A DNA stretch of 64,000 bases, from assembly GCF_016907955.1 (NCBI RefSeq), contig NZ_JAFBCX010000029.1, positions 1-64,000 of the forward strand, in the 5' to 3' direction. The notes below the pieces were generated by a model that saw only the letters and a list, made by a program, of their open reading frames with translations, made no database searches and had not been told where the DNA came from. Each line of letters begins with the position of its first letter. Position 1 is the stretch's first letter. The stretch comes from Lentzea nigeriaca. Its GTDB lineage: Bacteria > Actinomycetota > Actinomycetes > Mycobacteriales > Pseudonocardiaceae. Shown one piece after another: positions 41,790 through 52,362 of the stretch. A program made the position numbers and the translations under genes.

Positions 41790-42588
41790 AGCGGTCCGGG
41801 TCCGGGCCGGTTCGGGTGCCGTTGTCCAGTTCGGCGATGACCGTCATGTCGTCGGGGGCCAGTTCGAAGTCGAAGATGTCGATGTTCTCCTTGATCCGGT
41901 AGGGCGTGACGGACTTCGGGATCACGACGTTGCCGAGTTGGATGTGCCAGCGCAGCACGATCTGGGCCGGGGTCTTGTCGTACTTCTCGGCCAGGGCGGT
42001 GATGTCGGGCTTGTTCAGCAACGCGCCCTGGGCCAGCGGTGACCAGGCCTCGGTCACGATGCGGTGCGTGACGTGGACCTTGCGCATCTCTTCCTGCTGC
42101 AGCAACGGGTGCAGCTCGATCTGGTTCACCGCCGGGGTGGTCGGGAACTCGTCGAAGAGCCGCTGCAGGTGTGGCGTGTGGAAGTTCGAGACGCCGATGG
42201 CGCGCACGCGGCCGTCGGCATAGAGCTGCTCGAACGCGCGCCAGGTCTCGGTGTACAGGTCGCGGGACGGGGTCGGCCAGTGGATGAGGTAGAGGTCGAG
42301 CACGTCGCGGCGCAGGCGGCGCATGCTCTCGTCGAACGCGCGCAGGGTCGAGTCGTAGCCCTGGTCGGAGTTCCACAGCTTGGTCGTGATGAACAGGTCG
42401 GGGACGCCGGCGATGGCGTCGCCGACTCCGGACTCGTTGCGGTAGGCGGCGGCGGTGTCGATGCTGCGGTAGCCGGCTTCGATCGCGGTCGTGACCGCAC
42501 CGGCCACCTGGTCCTCCGGCACCTGGAAGACGCCGAAGCCGAGTTGCGGGATCCGTACTCCGTTGTTCAACGAGATCAGCGGAACCAT
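41776..42588 (-). CDS. aldo/keto reductase
   Basis: A 270-residue AKR enzyme, NADPH-dependent, acting on aldehydes and ketones. The catalytic tetrad is complete: Asp and Tyr in SIDTAAAYRNE, Lys in TTKLWNS, His in LIHWP. VSNFHTPHL and IPKSVTPYRIKENIDIFDF are the cofactor-binding regions. It resembles the 2,5-diketo-D-gluconate reductase group. Its start lies inside the last codons of the WYL regulator gene upstream on the same strand, so they are cotranscribed. Confidence 0.93.
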   Translation of the reverse strand: MVPLISLNNGVRIPQLGFGVFQVPEDQVAGAVTTAIEAGYRSIDTAAAYRNESGVGDAIAGVPDLFITTKLWNSDQGYDSTLRAFDESMRRLRRDVLDLYLIHWPTPSRDLYTETWRAFEQLYADGRVRAIGVSNFHTPHLQRLFDEFPTTPAVNQIELHPLLQQEEMRKVHVTHRIVTEAWSPLAQGALLNKPDITALAEKYDKTPAQIVLRWHIQLGNVVIPKSVTPYRIKENIDIFDFELAPDDMTVIAELDNGTRTGPDPDRFNVA

Positions 42589-43547
42589 GCGCGTAGCTTG
42601 GCATCGTTGTAGACGTCCTGCATCGCCTTGATGGTGTCGATGATTTCGTGTCTCAACTCGTTTGGAGCGATCACCTCCACGTCCGGGCCGAATTTGAGCA
42701 GGTCAGCGACGGCGTGACGAGTCGATTCGGTGGGGAAACCGAACTCCTCGCCCGGTTTTGGCGCCATCTCCCTGATGACACGCGCCTGGTGGCCGCTCAG
42801 CAGGTACTGGGTCTTGTCGAGGCCCGTCTGGGTCATGCGGACGACGACGCGCTCGCCGTACATGCGTGCCTCGAACTGCTCCGACCACTCGGCCCAGTAC
42901 CGCGCCAGGTCGAAGTCCTCCGGCCGGTCGAAGGTGGCGTCGAGGGCCTGCAGGGCTTGGACGCGGGACACGCGGTAGGTGCGGCCGCTGCCGACGAAGT
43001 ACCAGGTGCCGGCCTTCAGGACCAGACCGTACGGGTCGACCTCGCGCGCGACGGTCTGGTTGCCCCAGCGCTGGTAGGTCATGCGCACGCGACGCTGCTC
43101 CCACACCGCGTCGGCGATCGTGGCGAGGTGGTCGGTGGGTTCGTCGCCGCGGAACCACGTCGGGGTGTCCAGGTGGAAGCGCTGGCGGATCTGCTCGGCA
43201 CGCGAACGCAGTTCCGTCGGCAGCGCGGCGAGGAGCTTGAGCTGGGCCGCGGCGGCGAACTCCTTGAGGCCCAGCTCCTCCGCGGGTCCCGGCAGGCCTG
43301 CCAGGAAGAGCGACTGGGCCTCGGCGCCGGTCAGGCCGGTCAGGCGGGTGCGGTAGCCGTCGATTAGCTGGTAGCCGCCGCTGGGACCGCGGTCGGCGTA
43401 GACGGGGATGCCGGCGCCGCTCAGGGACTCGATGTCGCGGTAGATAGTGCGGGGCGAGACCTCGAGTTCGGTGGCCAGTTCGTCCGCCGTCATCCGACCC
43501 CTCGACTGGAGGAGCAGGAGGACCTGGATGAGCCGGCTGGACTTCAT
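42576..43547 (-). CDS. WYL-domain transcriptional regulator
   Basis: A 323-residue regulator of the YafY type. The N-terminal helix-turn-helix is MTADELATELEVSPRTIYRDIESL (about 19-42), with the wing ADRGPSGGYQL. The WYL domain (about 140-220) shows VDPYGLVLKAGTWYFVGS, and the C-terminal WCX extension follows. These proteins often sense nucleic-acid or small-molecule ligands. It is first in an operon with the aldo/keto reductase. A perfect inverted repeat just upstream (43556-43574) is the likely operator for itself and the divergent DUF3224 gene. Confidence 0.92.
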   Translation of the reverse strand: MKSSRLIQVLLLLQSRGRMTADELATELEVSPRTIYRDIESLSGAGIPVYADRGPSGGYQLIDGYRTRLTGLTGAEAQSLFLAGLPGPAEELGLKEFAAAAQLKLLAALPTELRSRAEQIRQRFHLDTPTWFRGDEPTDHLATIADAVWEQRRVRMTYQRWGNQTVAREVDPYGLVLKAGTWYFVGSGRTYRVSRVQALQALDATFDRPEDFDLARYWAEWSEQFEARMYGERVVVRMTQTGLDKTQYLLSGHQARVIREMAPKPGEEFGFPTESTRHAVADLLKFGPDVEVIAPNELRHEIIDTIKAMQDVYNDAKLRAWFR

Positions 43548-43555
43548 CTTCTAAA

Positions 43556-43574
43556 CCTGACACGAACTGTCAGG
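43556..43574. promoter_or_regulatory. WYL-regulator operator
   Basis: CCTGACA-N5-TGTCAGG has perfect 7-bp arms and lies in the 49-bp gap between the divergent WYL and DUF3224 genes. It must overlap both promoters, so one dimer could regulate both directions. Confidence 0.78.
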
Positions 43575-43596
43575 ATCTGCCAGCAGAGTGGTCCGC

Positions 43597-43974
43597 ATGA
43601 AGGCAACCGGAACCATCGAAGTGAAGAGCTGGGACGAGAACACCTGGGACGGCCGTCCCTACAAGGAGGTCGAGGGACGCAAGCTCACCGAGGCACACGT
43701 CCAGTTCGTCTACACGGGCGACGTCAACGGCATCGGGAACTGCCGCTACCTCATGTCCTACGGCGACGACGTGGCGTGGACGACGGCGTTGGAGGAGATC
43801 ACGACCGACGAGGGCACGCTGGTGCTGCGGCACGTCGGCGCGTATCGCACCGGCGTCGAGGCCGTGATCGAGATCCTGGACGGCACCGGCGCCTACGCGG
43901 GCGCGCGAGGTGCGGCGACGATCGACTGGGCGGAGGATGGCAGCGCCACCTACAGCCTGGACTATGAGGTCTGA
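43597..43974 (+). CDS. DUF3224 protein
   Basis: A 125-residue single-domain beta-barrel protein of the DUF3224 family. TGTIEVKSWDENTW, QFVYTGDVNGIGNCRYLMSYG and YAGARGAATIDWAEDGSATYSLDYEV are its hallmarks. Small barrels of this type bind a lipid or small molecule; no reaction is known. ATG 43597 chosen; GTG 43588 is possible. It is divergent from a WYL regulator, an arrangement seen in other actinobacteria, and is followed 2 bp later by a mycothiol-dependent-type gene. Confidence 0.88.
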   Translation: MKATGTIEVKSWDENTWDGRPYKEVEGRKLTEAHVQFVYTGDVNGIGNCRYLMSYGDDVAWTTALEEITTDEGTLVLRHVGAYRTGVEAVIEILDGTGAYAGARGAATIDWAEDGSATYSLDYEV

Positions 43975-43976
43975 CG

Positions 43977-44636
43977 ATGACCAACGCCCCCGTCTACGAC
44001 GCGACCAAGCAGCGGATCACCGAGCTGGTTCGGGACAGAGATCCGCAGACGCCGGTGGCGGCGACCCCCGGCTGGTCGGTCAAGGACGTGGTGGCGCACC
44101 TCGCCGGCGGTCTGCGTGATTTCGTGGACCGCCGGTTCGACGGTGTCGAGTCGGGCGAGTGGGGCGAGCGGCAGGTCCGCGACCGGCGCGCCAACTCGCT
44201 GGACGACGCCTTCGCCGAGTGGGACGCGAACAGGGAGCTCGCGGAGCCGTTGTTCGACACGCCGATGGGGTCCGTGCTGATCTCCGAGGTGGTGCAGCAC
44301 GAGCACGATCTCCGCGCGGCGCTCGACGTGCCCGGCGACCGCGACGGCGTCGCCGTGCGGGCGGCGTTGACGAAACCGTTGCAGCAGCTGGATCAGCGGA
44401 TGCGGGAGAACTCCGTGCCCGCGTTGCGGATCTCGCTGGAGCACGGCGATCGGGTGCTCGGGGCCGGTGAGCCGGCCGGGACGTTGCGGACCACGTCGTT
44501 CGAGCTGATGCGGGCCATCGGCGGGCGGCGGTCGGTGGACCAGATCAAGGCGCTGGACTGGGACGGGGATCCGGACACCTGGATGTCCTCACTCGCGTTG
44601 TTCGGGCGGCACCGGCCGGAGCCGTTCGAGGAGTAA
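43977..44636 (+). CDS. mycothiol-dependent maleylpyruvate isomerase-family protein
   Basis: A 219-residue DinB-like four-helix protein of the maleylpyruvate isomerase (MDMPI) family. TPGWSVKDVVAHLAG is the family hallmark, and the metal ligands are expected from the His there and in VVQHEHDLRAAL. Family members use mycothiol as cofactor for isomerisation or conjugation. The C-terminal part FELMRAIGGRRSVDQIKAL is the usual MDMPI_C end. Substrate unknown. It starts 2 bp after the DUF3224 stop, so the pair is one operon. Confidence 0.88.
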   Translation: MTNAPVYDATKQRITELVRDRDPQTPVAATPGWSVKDVVAHLAGGLRDFVDRRFDGVESGEWGERQVRDRRANSLDDAFAEWDANRELAEPLFDTPMGSVLISEVVQHEHDLRAALDVPGDRDGVAVRAALTKPLQQLDQRMRENSVPALRISLEHGDRVLGAGEPAGTLRTTSFELMRAIGGRRSVDQIKALDWDGDPDTWMSSLALFGRHRPEPFEE

Positions 44637-44647
44637 CTTGCCCCGGC

Positions 44648-45253
44648 GTGAGCGACTGGCTGATCGACACGAGGAACTCGTACGACACGGTGGCTGTCAG
44701 TTACGCCGACCGCACGCGGGATCTGCTGGCCGGGCTGCCGCATCTGCGGGCGGCGCTGCGGTTGTTCGCGGAGCAGGTGCGCGGGCCCGTCGCCGACGTC
44801 GGGTGCGGGCCGGGCACCATCACGGCGCGGCTGCACGAGCTGGGGGTCGACGCGTTCGGGATCGACCTCTCCCCCGCGATGATCGAACTGGCTCGGCGCA
44901 GCCATCCCGGGCTGCGGTTCGAGGTGGGGTCGATGACCGAGCCGCTCCCCGAGCCGGTCGGCGGGATCATCGCCTGGTGGTCGTTGATCCACGTGCCGGA
45001 CGACGTGGTGCCCACCGTGTTCGGCCACTTCCGGGAAGCGCTGCGGCCCAACGGGTTGCTGCAGGTCGGCTTCCACGTCGGCGACGAGACGCGGCTGAAG
45101 ACGCAGGGCTACGGCGGACATCCGATGCGGGTGCACGTTCATCTCCGCCGGCCGGAGCGCGTCGCGGAGTGGTTGCGGGAGGCCGGGTTCACCGTCGAGG
45201 CGCAGTGGCTGCTCGGCGAGGACGGCGCGGTCGTCTTCGCCCGGCGCGAATGA
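44648..45253 (+). CDS. class I SAM-dependent methyltransferase
   Basis: A 201-residue Rossmann-fold methyltransferase. Motif I is VADVGCGPGTITARL (about 48-62), the acidic loop is GIDLSPAMIELARR, and the post-motif region is GIIAWWSLIHVPDD. The substrate is not indicated. GTG start 11 bp after the previous stop, so it is likely in the same operon, which would end at the small zinc-finger gene and terminator downstream. Confidence 0.92.
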   Translation: MSDWLIDTRNSYDTVAVSYADRTRDLLAGLPHLRAALRLFAEQVRGPVADVGCGPGTITARLHELGVDAFGIDLSPAMIELARRSHPGLRFEVGSMTEPLPEPVGGIIAWWSLIHVPDDVVPTVFGHFREALRPNGLLQVGFHVGDETRLKTQGYGGHPMRVHVHLRRPERVAEWLREAGFTVEAQWLLGEDGAVVFARRE

Positions 45254-45265
45254 GACCATCTGCCG

Positions 45266-45445
45266 GTGAGTGACCAGATCTGCCAGCGGTGCGGCGAGGC
45301 CGTCGAGCTGAGCCAGGAAGACTACGAGATCTTCGAGCGGATGCACTTCGAGTGCTTCCACTTCGCGTTCGAGCACGACCTGCACAAGCCGGGCGCTGCT
45401 GAGGACGAGGACTGCGGCGACCCGGTCTGCCCTGCCGGTGCATGA
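45266..45445 (+). CDS. small Cys/His zinc-finger-like protein
   Basis: A 59-residue protein. CQRCG at residues 6-10 and HFEC at 27-30 form a C-x2-C...H-x2-C zinc-binding pattern, followed by a His-rich FHFAFEHDLH helix and a Cys-containing acidic tail. It begins with GTG 12 bp after the methyltransferase stop and is followed within 4 bp by a terminator hairpin. High codon bias and the terminator position support a real gene. No family recognised. Confidence 0.65.
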   Translation: MSDQICQRCGEAVELSQEDYEIFERMHFECFHFAFEHDLHKPGAAEDEDCGDPVCPAGA

Positions 45446-45448
45446 GAA

Positions 45449-45474
45449 AGGGGCGCACCCCCGAGTGCGCCCCT
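45449..45474. terminator. bidirectional terminator
   Basis: AGGGGCGCAC (45449-45458), a six-base loop, and GTGCGCCCCT (45465-45474) form a perfect 10-bp stem. It separates the small zinc-finger gene from the convergent gcvP gene. Confidence 0.9.
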
Positions 45475-45490
45475 GTCCCTTCTACCCAGA

Positions 45491-48382
<2,892 letters not shown>

Positions 48383-48684
48383 CAAACGCCTCCGGGGGCT
48401 GCGGGCACACGTGTCCTGTGCCCTCCCCACTCTGTCCGTACCCGCTACACGGGCGCCTGAGAGGTTCACCCCGGCGCGAACCAGGGCTTTCACCGTCGGC
48501 GGGATCTCGGGAGATCCACTTTCCAGAGGCGTCTCACTCACGCGGTCCTGGGTGCCTGAGAGGTTCCCGGGGAGGGATTTGCTCCTTCGGCGCCGGGCTC
48601 GAAACCCGGTCTCTCCCGCCTGAGTTCAGCGACTACCCGCGAAGAATACCCGCAGGCAGCCCCCCTAGTACCCAGAGACGCGAC
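48383..48684 (-). promoter_or_regulatory. gcvP upstream region
   Basis: This 302-bp gap holds the glycine riboswitch and, to its right (48623-48684), the space where the gcvP promoter must lie. Possible -10 elements (TACTAG, TATTCT on the minus strand) are visible, but no convincing pair can be fixed. Confidence 0.5.
48441..48622 (-). ncRNA. tandem glycine riboswitch
   Basis: The gcvP leader contains two glycine aptamers in a row on the minus strand. The first (about 48622-48541) has GGGAGAG, GCCGAAGGAGCAAA and CTCTCAGGCACC. The second (about 48530-48441) has GCCGACGGTGAAAGCC and CTCTCAGGCGCC. These are the conserved glycine-riboswitch segments. Such tandem elements normally turn on gcv genes when glycine is plentiful. 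About 60 nt remain to the gcvP ATG for the expression platform. Confidence 0.92.
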
Positions 48685-49632
48685 CTACGTCTCAACCGCG
48701 AGACTTCGCAGCACCCTGCCGACGGGGTCCAGCAGGTCGTCCCGCAACGCGACCAGCAAGTGTGAAGTCCCCACCACGTCGTCGCCGCGCCGGGCCGCGA
48801 CGAGCTTGGCGCCCTCGATGAACCGCTCGACCCCGGCGCCGGTCGCGGCAGGCAACGTGGCCGGGTCCACTCCGGCCGCCCGCAGCGCCGCCGCCCCGCC
48901 GGAGGAGAACTCCTGCCGCAACCGCCGCCCGGCAGCAGTCAGCTGGTGGTCGACCGCGAGCACCGCCGCCACCAGGTCCGCCGCCGTTTCCTGACGCCCA
49001 GCGGCCACCGCGAACCTCTTCGCCTCCATTCGCACGACGTTCAGCACCGGTCCGCCCGTGCTCTGGCGACGCATGACGAACCGCGTCAGCCACCGCATGG
49101 TGCCGCTACCGGACTCGCCCGCCAACGCCCCAGCCTGGCGCAGCAGCCACACCGCAGAAGAGTCTTCCGGTTCCGCGGCCTGCCGCACGGCCTCGATCGT
49201 GGCCTCGGTGTCCACGCGGAGAACGCTGAACAGGTCGGCGGCGCGTCCGGTCGGCCGCGACAGCAACGCCACCGAGAGATGGGTCGTGGTCAGCACGCCG
49301 TCGCCGGCCTCGGCGATCGCCGCTCGCAAACACCCGTCCAAGGCACAACTCACCGGCAGCACGGACTCGATGTGCGTGTGGTGGTGGGCAGTGCGCATCA
49401 GCGCGGTGACGTCCGGGCCGGACAGGGCCGCGCCACCCTCGTCACCGGTCCAGTCCCTGGCCATCGCCTGTGCCCGCACCGACTTGACGCCGAGCCTGCG
49501 GCCGCGGCCGATCGAGTCCGCCAGGGCGATCAGCAGGTGCTCGGTGCCGACGAAGCCGGACTCGAGCCGCGACGCCTGCCGCACCGCGTCGGCCAGCACC
49601 TTCAGAACCTGCCAGGAGGGTGTGCAAATCAC
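48685..49632 (-). CDS. Clp N-terminal-domain protein without ATPase
   Basis: A 315-residue protein made of Clp N-terminal (Clp_N) type repeats only. About 5-80 (SRLESGFVGTEHLLIALADSIGRG), about 95-170 (THLSVALLSRPTGRAADLF) and about 210-315 (LVAAVLAVDHQL; VVGTSHLLVALRDD) show the typical GTEHLLLAL-like pattern. No Walker motifs, so it cannot be a ClpC chaperone. It may bind substrates or adaptors. GTG 49632 chosen; GTG 49686 is possible, neither with a strong ribosome site. It lies between gcvP and the MerR gene, about where Rv1831 sits in M. tuberculosis. Confidence 0.72.
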   Translation of the reverse strand: MICTPSWQVLKVLADAVRQASRLESGFVGTEHLLIALADSIGRGRRLGVKSVRAQAMARDWTGDEGGAALSGPDVTALMRTAHHHTHIESVLPVSCALDGCLRAAIAEAGDGVLTTTHLSVALLSRPTGRAADLFSVLRVDTEATIEAVRQAAEPEDSSAVWLLRQAGALAGESGSGTMRWLTRFVMRRQSTGGPVLNVVRMEAKRFAVAAGRQETAADLVAAVLAVDHQLTAAGRRLRQEFSSGGAAALRAAGVDPATLPAATGAGVERFIEGAKLVAARRGDDVVGTSHLLVALRDDLLDPVGRVLRSLAVET

Positions 49633-49707
49633 GAGCTCGACGCTAGGGAACAGCGCGATCCGCACGCTTCTGCCGACCGGCCACACGGGACGGCCAGTCG
49701 GCCACGA

Positions 49708-50274
49708 TCAGCCGGTCGCGCGCTCGCGGCGGCGACGGGCCAGCTCGTCCTCCGTCATGGGAGCGATCTCGACGCCGTCCGCGCGTTCGGCAGGGAACTC
49801 GTGGATCGTGCCGCTGATCTCCCGCATGGCGCCGGAGACCGCGATGCCGAACACGCCCTGACCGCCCTGCAGCAGGTCGACGACCTCTTCCGGCGACGTG
49901 CACTCGTAGACGGTCGTGCCGTCCGAGAACAGCGTGATCTTCGCCAGGTCCTGCACGCCGCGGCGGCGCAGGTGGTCGACCGCGACCCTGATGTTCTGCA
50001 GCGAGACCCCGGTGTCCAGGAGTCGTTTGACGACCTTCAGGACCAGGATGTCCTTGAAGGAGTACAGCCGTTGGCTGCCTGAACCGTGTGCCATCCGCAC
50101 CGTCGGAGCGACGAGGCCGGTCCTGGCCCAGTAGTCGAGCTGCCGGTAGGTGATCCCCGCGATCTGGCACGCCGCGGGCCCCCGGTAGCCGACGAGTTCG
50201 TCCGGCAGCGAGGAGTCCGGGAACAGCTCACCTTGCTGCCCGGATTCGGCCCGAACGGGCGCTTCCTCGACCAC
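49708..50274 (-). CDS. MerR-family regulator (Rv1830-like)
   Basis: A 188-residue MerR-type regulator. The helix-turn-helix and wing are GYRGPAACQIAGITYRQLDYWARTGLV (about 29-55) and QRLYSFKDILVLKVVKRLLDTGVSLQNI. The C-terminal part (about 115-188) is the conserved tail of the actinobacterial group that includes Rv1830, which lies in the same genomic position near gcvB. Its targets are probably cell-division or stress genes, not proven. A 329-bp gap upstream includes possible operators. Confidence 0.92.
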   Translation of the reverse strand: MVEEAPVRAESGQQGELFPDSSLPDELVGYRGPAACQIAGITYRQLDYWARTGLVAPTVRMAHGSGSQRLYSFKDILVLKVVKRLLDTGVSLQNIRVAVDHLRRRGVQDLAKITLFSDGTTVYECTSPEEVVDLLQGGQGVFGIAVSGAMREISGTIHEFPAERADGVEIAPMTEDELARRRRERATG

Positions 50275-50603
50275 GCCTGCCTCCCCTCGCCAACGGCCAC
50301 GAAATCGATGGCCGTCAAGCCGCTACGTCAGCTCGCGCAAACCAGCGACGTCCACTCGAGTTCGACGGTAAGACCGGTCAGAGGGCAGGTCAACGCGACG
50401 CGCGGGGAGTGTCGACCCTCAACCTCAGGTAGAGAGTCATACCGTCACCCGAAGTGGGACGTTCAGGTGACGTTTAGTGATCGTTTAGCGAGCAAATCGA
50501 GCGGAAAGTAGCCCGAAAGAGCGACATTTGGAGGGGTTACGCCGATTCCAAACGAGACGGACAGCGACACCCAGCAAATCAGGTGTCAGCGCCCCGGCAG
50601 TGC
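50275..50603. promoter_or_regulatory. MerR upstream region with palindromes
   Basis: No gene is seen in these 329 bp. ACGGCCA-N9-TGGCCGT (50293-50315) lies just upstream of the MerR start. ACCT-G-AGGT, in the minus-strand sequence CTACCTGAGGTTGAG (50428-50446 region), resembles a MerR operator core. GACACC-N10-GGTGTC (50566-50587) is a likely terminator of the DUF151 gene. These readings are by eye only. Confidence 0.4.
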
Positions 50604-51077
50604 CTATGTGTCCGCTCCGCGGAAGTCCTCCGGCGAGACCGAGTCGAGGAACTCGCGGAACTTCTCCACCTCGTCCTCCTGCTCGTCCGGGATGATGAGG
50701 CCCGCCTCGGCCAGCACGGACTCCTCCGCGTGGATCGGCACCCCGACGCGCAACGCCAGCGCCACCGAGTCCGAGGGCCGCGCGGACACCCGCACGTCGC
50801 CGTCGAACACGAGCTCGGCGAAGAACGTGCCCTCCTGCAGGTCGGTGATGCGCACCTGTTCGAGGTTGCGGCCCAACGCGCCGATGACGTCCTTGAGCAG
50901 GTCGTGGGTGAGGGGCCGGGCAGGGCGGACGCCCTGTTGTTCGAGAGCGATGGCCGTGGCCTCGACGGAGCCGATCCAGATCGGCAGGTACCGCTCGCCC
51001 TCGGTTTCGCGCAGCAGGAGGATCGGCTGGTTCTGGGGCAGCTCCACCCGGACGCCCACGACGCGCATCTCGCTCAT
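50604..51077 (-). CDS. bifunctional nuclease-family protein (DUF151)
   Basis: A 157-residue DUF151 protein. RVVGVRVELPQNQPILLLRETEGERYLPIWIG is the N-terminal hallmark. ARPLTHDLLKDVIGALG and GTFFAELVF follow, then ARPSDSVALALRVGVPI near residue 105. The C-terminal 30 residues are acidic (DEQEDEVEKFREFLD). Plant and archaeal relatives act as bifunctional nucleases; here the role is uncertain. It lies between two MerR genes exactly as Rv1829 does. ATG 51077 after GGGAGG is the family start. Confidence 0.92.
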   Translation of the reverse strand: MSEMRVVGVRVELPQNQPILLLRETEGERYLPIWIGSVEATAIALEQQGVRPARPLTHDLLKDVIGALGRNLEQVRITDLQEGTFFAELVFDGDVRVSARPSDSVALALRVGVPIHAEESVLAEAGLIIPDEQEDEVEKFREFLDSVSPEDFRGADT

Positions 51078-51202
51078 CGGGTCTCGCCTCCCTCTGACTC
51101 GTTGGGGAGTACCCGGTTCTTCTCCCGAGCATCCCCCGGCGTATGCGTTCGACGCTACCCGCCAAGCGGGCCGTGTGCTCAATCGTTGCGGGCAGAACGT
51201 GA

Positions 51203-51790
51203 TCAAGATGATTGCCGCAGACCCGCTCTCACCAACAACGTGTGCAACGAGGTGAACAGGTCGGCCAATTCCCGGACCGTCTCGGGATCTGAGAAAGACT
51301 TCAGCAGAACCACCTCGTGGTCCGCTGCAGCGCGAACCGCGCGCAGGTGTTCGCGCTCGACGCCGAGTCCGGTCATCGTCCGGACAGTGCGGAGCGCGGT
51401 GATGTCGTCGGTGGTGAAACGGCCACCGGGGCCGGGGCGCAGCAGACCGTCGCGTTCCAGCTGGGAGAGCTGTTCGGCGCTGATTCCGGTCTGGGCCAGC
51501 AGATCGGCCCGCGACACCGAGCCCGAGTCCGCCGGGGCGGAGTCGAGCTGGTCGCGGATCACCTTGAGCGGCAGGTACCTGTCGCGTTGCGCGGACAGCA
51601 CGAACCTCAGCCTCTCGACGTCCGCCGCGGAGAACTGGCGGTAGCCGGAGGTGGTGCGTGCCGGGCGGACCAGCCCCTCCGCTTCCAGGAAGCGGATCTT
51701 GGAGATGGTGACATCGGGGAACTCGGGGCGAAGCTGCGAGAGCACCGCCCCGATGCTCAGTCCCCCACGTTGTGGCCGCCCGGCCGTCAC
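51203..51790 (-). CDS. ftsR: MerR-family regulator FtsR-like (Rv1828)
   Basis: A 195-residue MerR regulator. LSIGAVLSQLRPEFPDVTISKIRFLEAEGLV begins it, and TSGYRQFSAADVERLRFVLSAQRDRYLPLKVIRDQL is the winged helix part. The long C-terminal helical section (about 90-195) matches the Rv1828/FtsR group. FtsR of Corynebacterium activates ftsZ. The symbol is given by synteny (between garA and DUF151) and sequence pattern. GTG start 3 bp after the garA stop, so they form one operon. Confidence 0.85.
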   Translation of the reverse strand: MTAGRPQRGGLSIGAVLSQLRPEFPDVTISKIRFLEAEGLVRPARTTSGYRQFSAADVERLRFVLSAQRDRYLPLKVIRDQLDSAPADSGSVSRADLLAQTGISAEQLSQLERDGLLRPGPGGRFTTDDITALRTVRTMTGLGVEREHLRAVRAAADHEVVLLKSFSDPETVRELADLFTSLHTLLVRAGLRQSS

Positions 51791-51793
51791 GCG

Positions 51794-52249
51794 TCAGGCT
51801 CCCGCGGAGCCAGGACCCGTCAGGAAGACGAGACGGAACTTGCCGATCTGGACCTCGTCGCCGTTCGCGAGGACGGCCTGGTCGACCGGCTCGCGGTTGA
51901 CGTAGGTGCCGTTGAGGCTGCCGACGTCGATGACGACGAACTCGCCGCTCTCCCTGCGAAACTCGGCGTGGCGGCGCGAGACCGTCACGTCGTCCAGGAA
52001 GATGTCGCTGTCGGGGTGGCGCCCTGCGCTCGTCGTGTCGCGGTCCAGCAGGAACCGGGAACCGGCGTTCGGGCCGCGCTTCACCACGAGCAGCGCGGAA
52101 CCGGCGGGAAGGGCGTCGACGCCGGCAACGGCCGGCTCCTGCGCGGGCGCCTCGGCGCCTTCGACCTCTGCGAGGAAGTCCGCCCGGAAGACGGAGGTCC
52201 GCTCCGGGGACTGCTCCGGCGGAACGCCTGGGCCGTCGTTCGTGCTCAC
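51794..52249 (-). CDS. garA: FHA-domain regulator GarA/OdhI
   Basis: A 151-residue FHA protein. Phosphorylated or not, GarA controls 2-oxoglutarate dehydrogenase and glutamate metabolism. The FHA domain (about 50-140) keeps LVVKRGPNAGSRFLLD, AGRHPDSDIFLDDVTVSRRHAEF and VGSLNGTYVNREPVD. The N-terminal phospho-motif, ETTSVF in mycobacteria, reads ERTSVF here, so only the second Thr (Thr18) is kept. GTG at 52249, after AGGAGG, matches the homologue length. A GTG at 52366, overlapping the gcvH stop, would add 39 basic residues and is less likely. Confidence 0.92.
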   Translation of the reverse strand: MSTNDGPGVPPEQSPERTSVFRADFLAEVEGAEAPAQEPAVAGVDALPAGSALLVVKRGPNAGSRFLLDRDTTSAGRHPDSDIFLDDVTVSRRHAEFRRESGEFVVIDVGSLNGTYVNREPVDQAVLANGDEVQIGKFRLVFLTGPGSAGA

Positions 52250-52362
52250 CTGAGCTCTCCTCCTGCTGCTGGATCCGTCACTTCCCGTAAAACCTATCGC
52301 GTTCGGGTCGTCGCCCTGAGCGCGGCTCCCCTTCCGGCCGAAGATCCGGCGAAAGATCGACG

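Noticed and set aside
48383..48541. N-terminal extension of gcvP by 53 codons
   Set aside because: It lies within the glycine riboswitch, and ATG 48382 gives the standard GcvP start.
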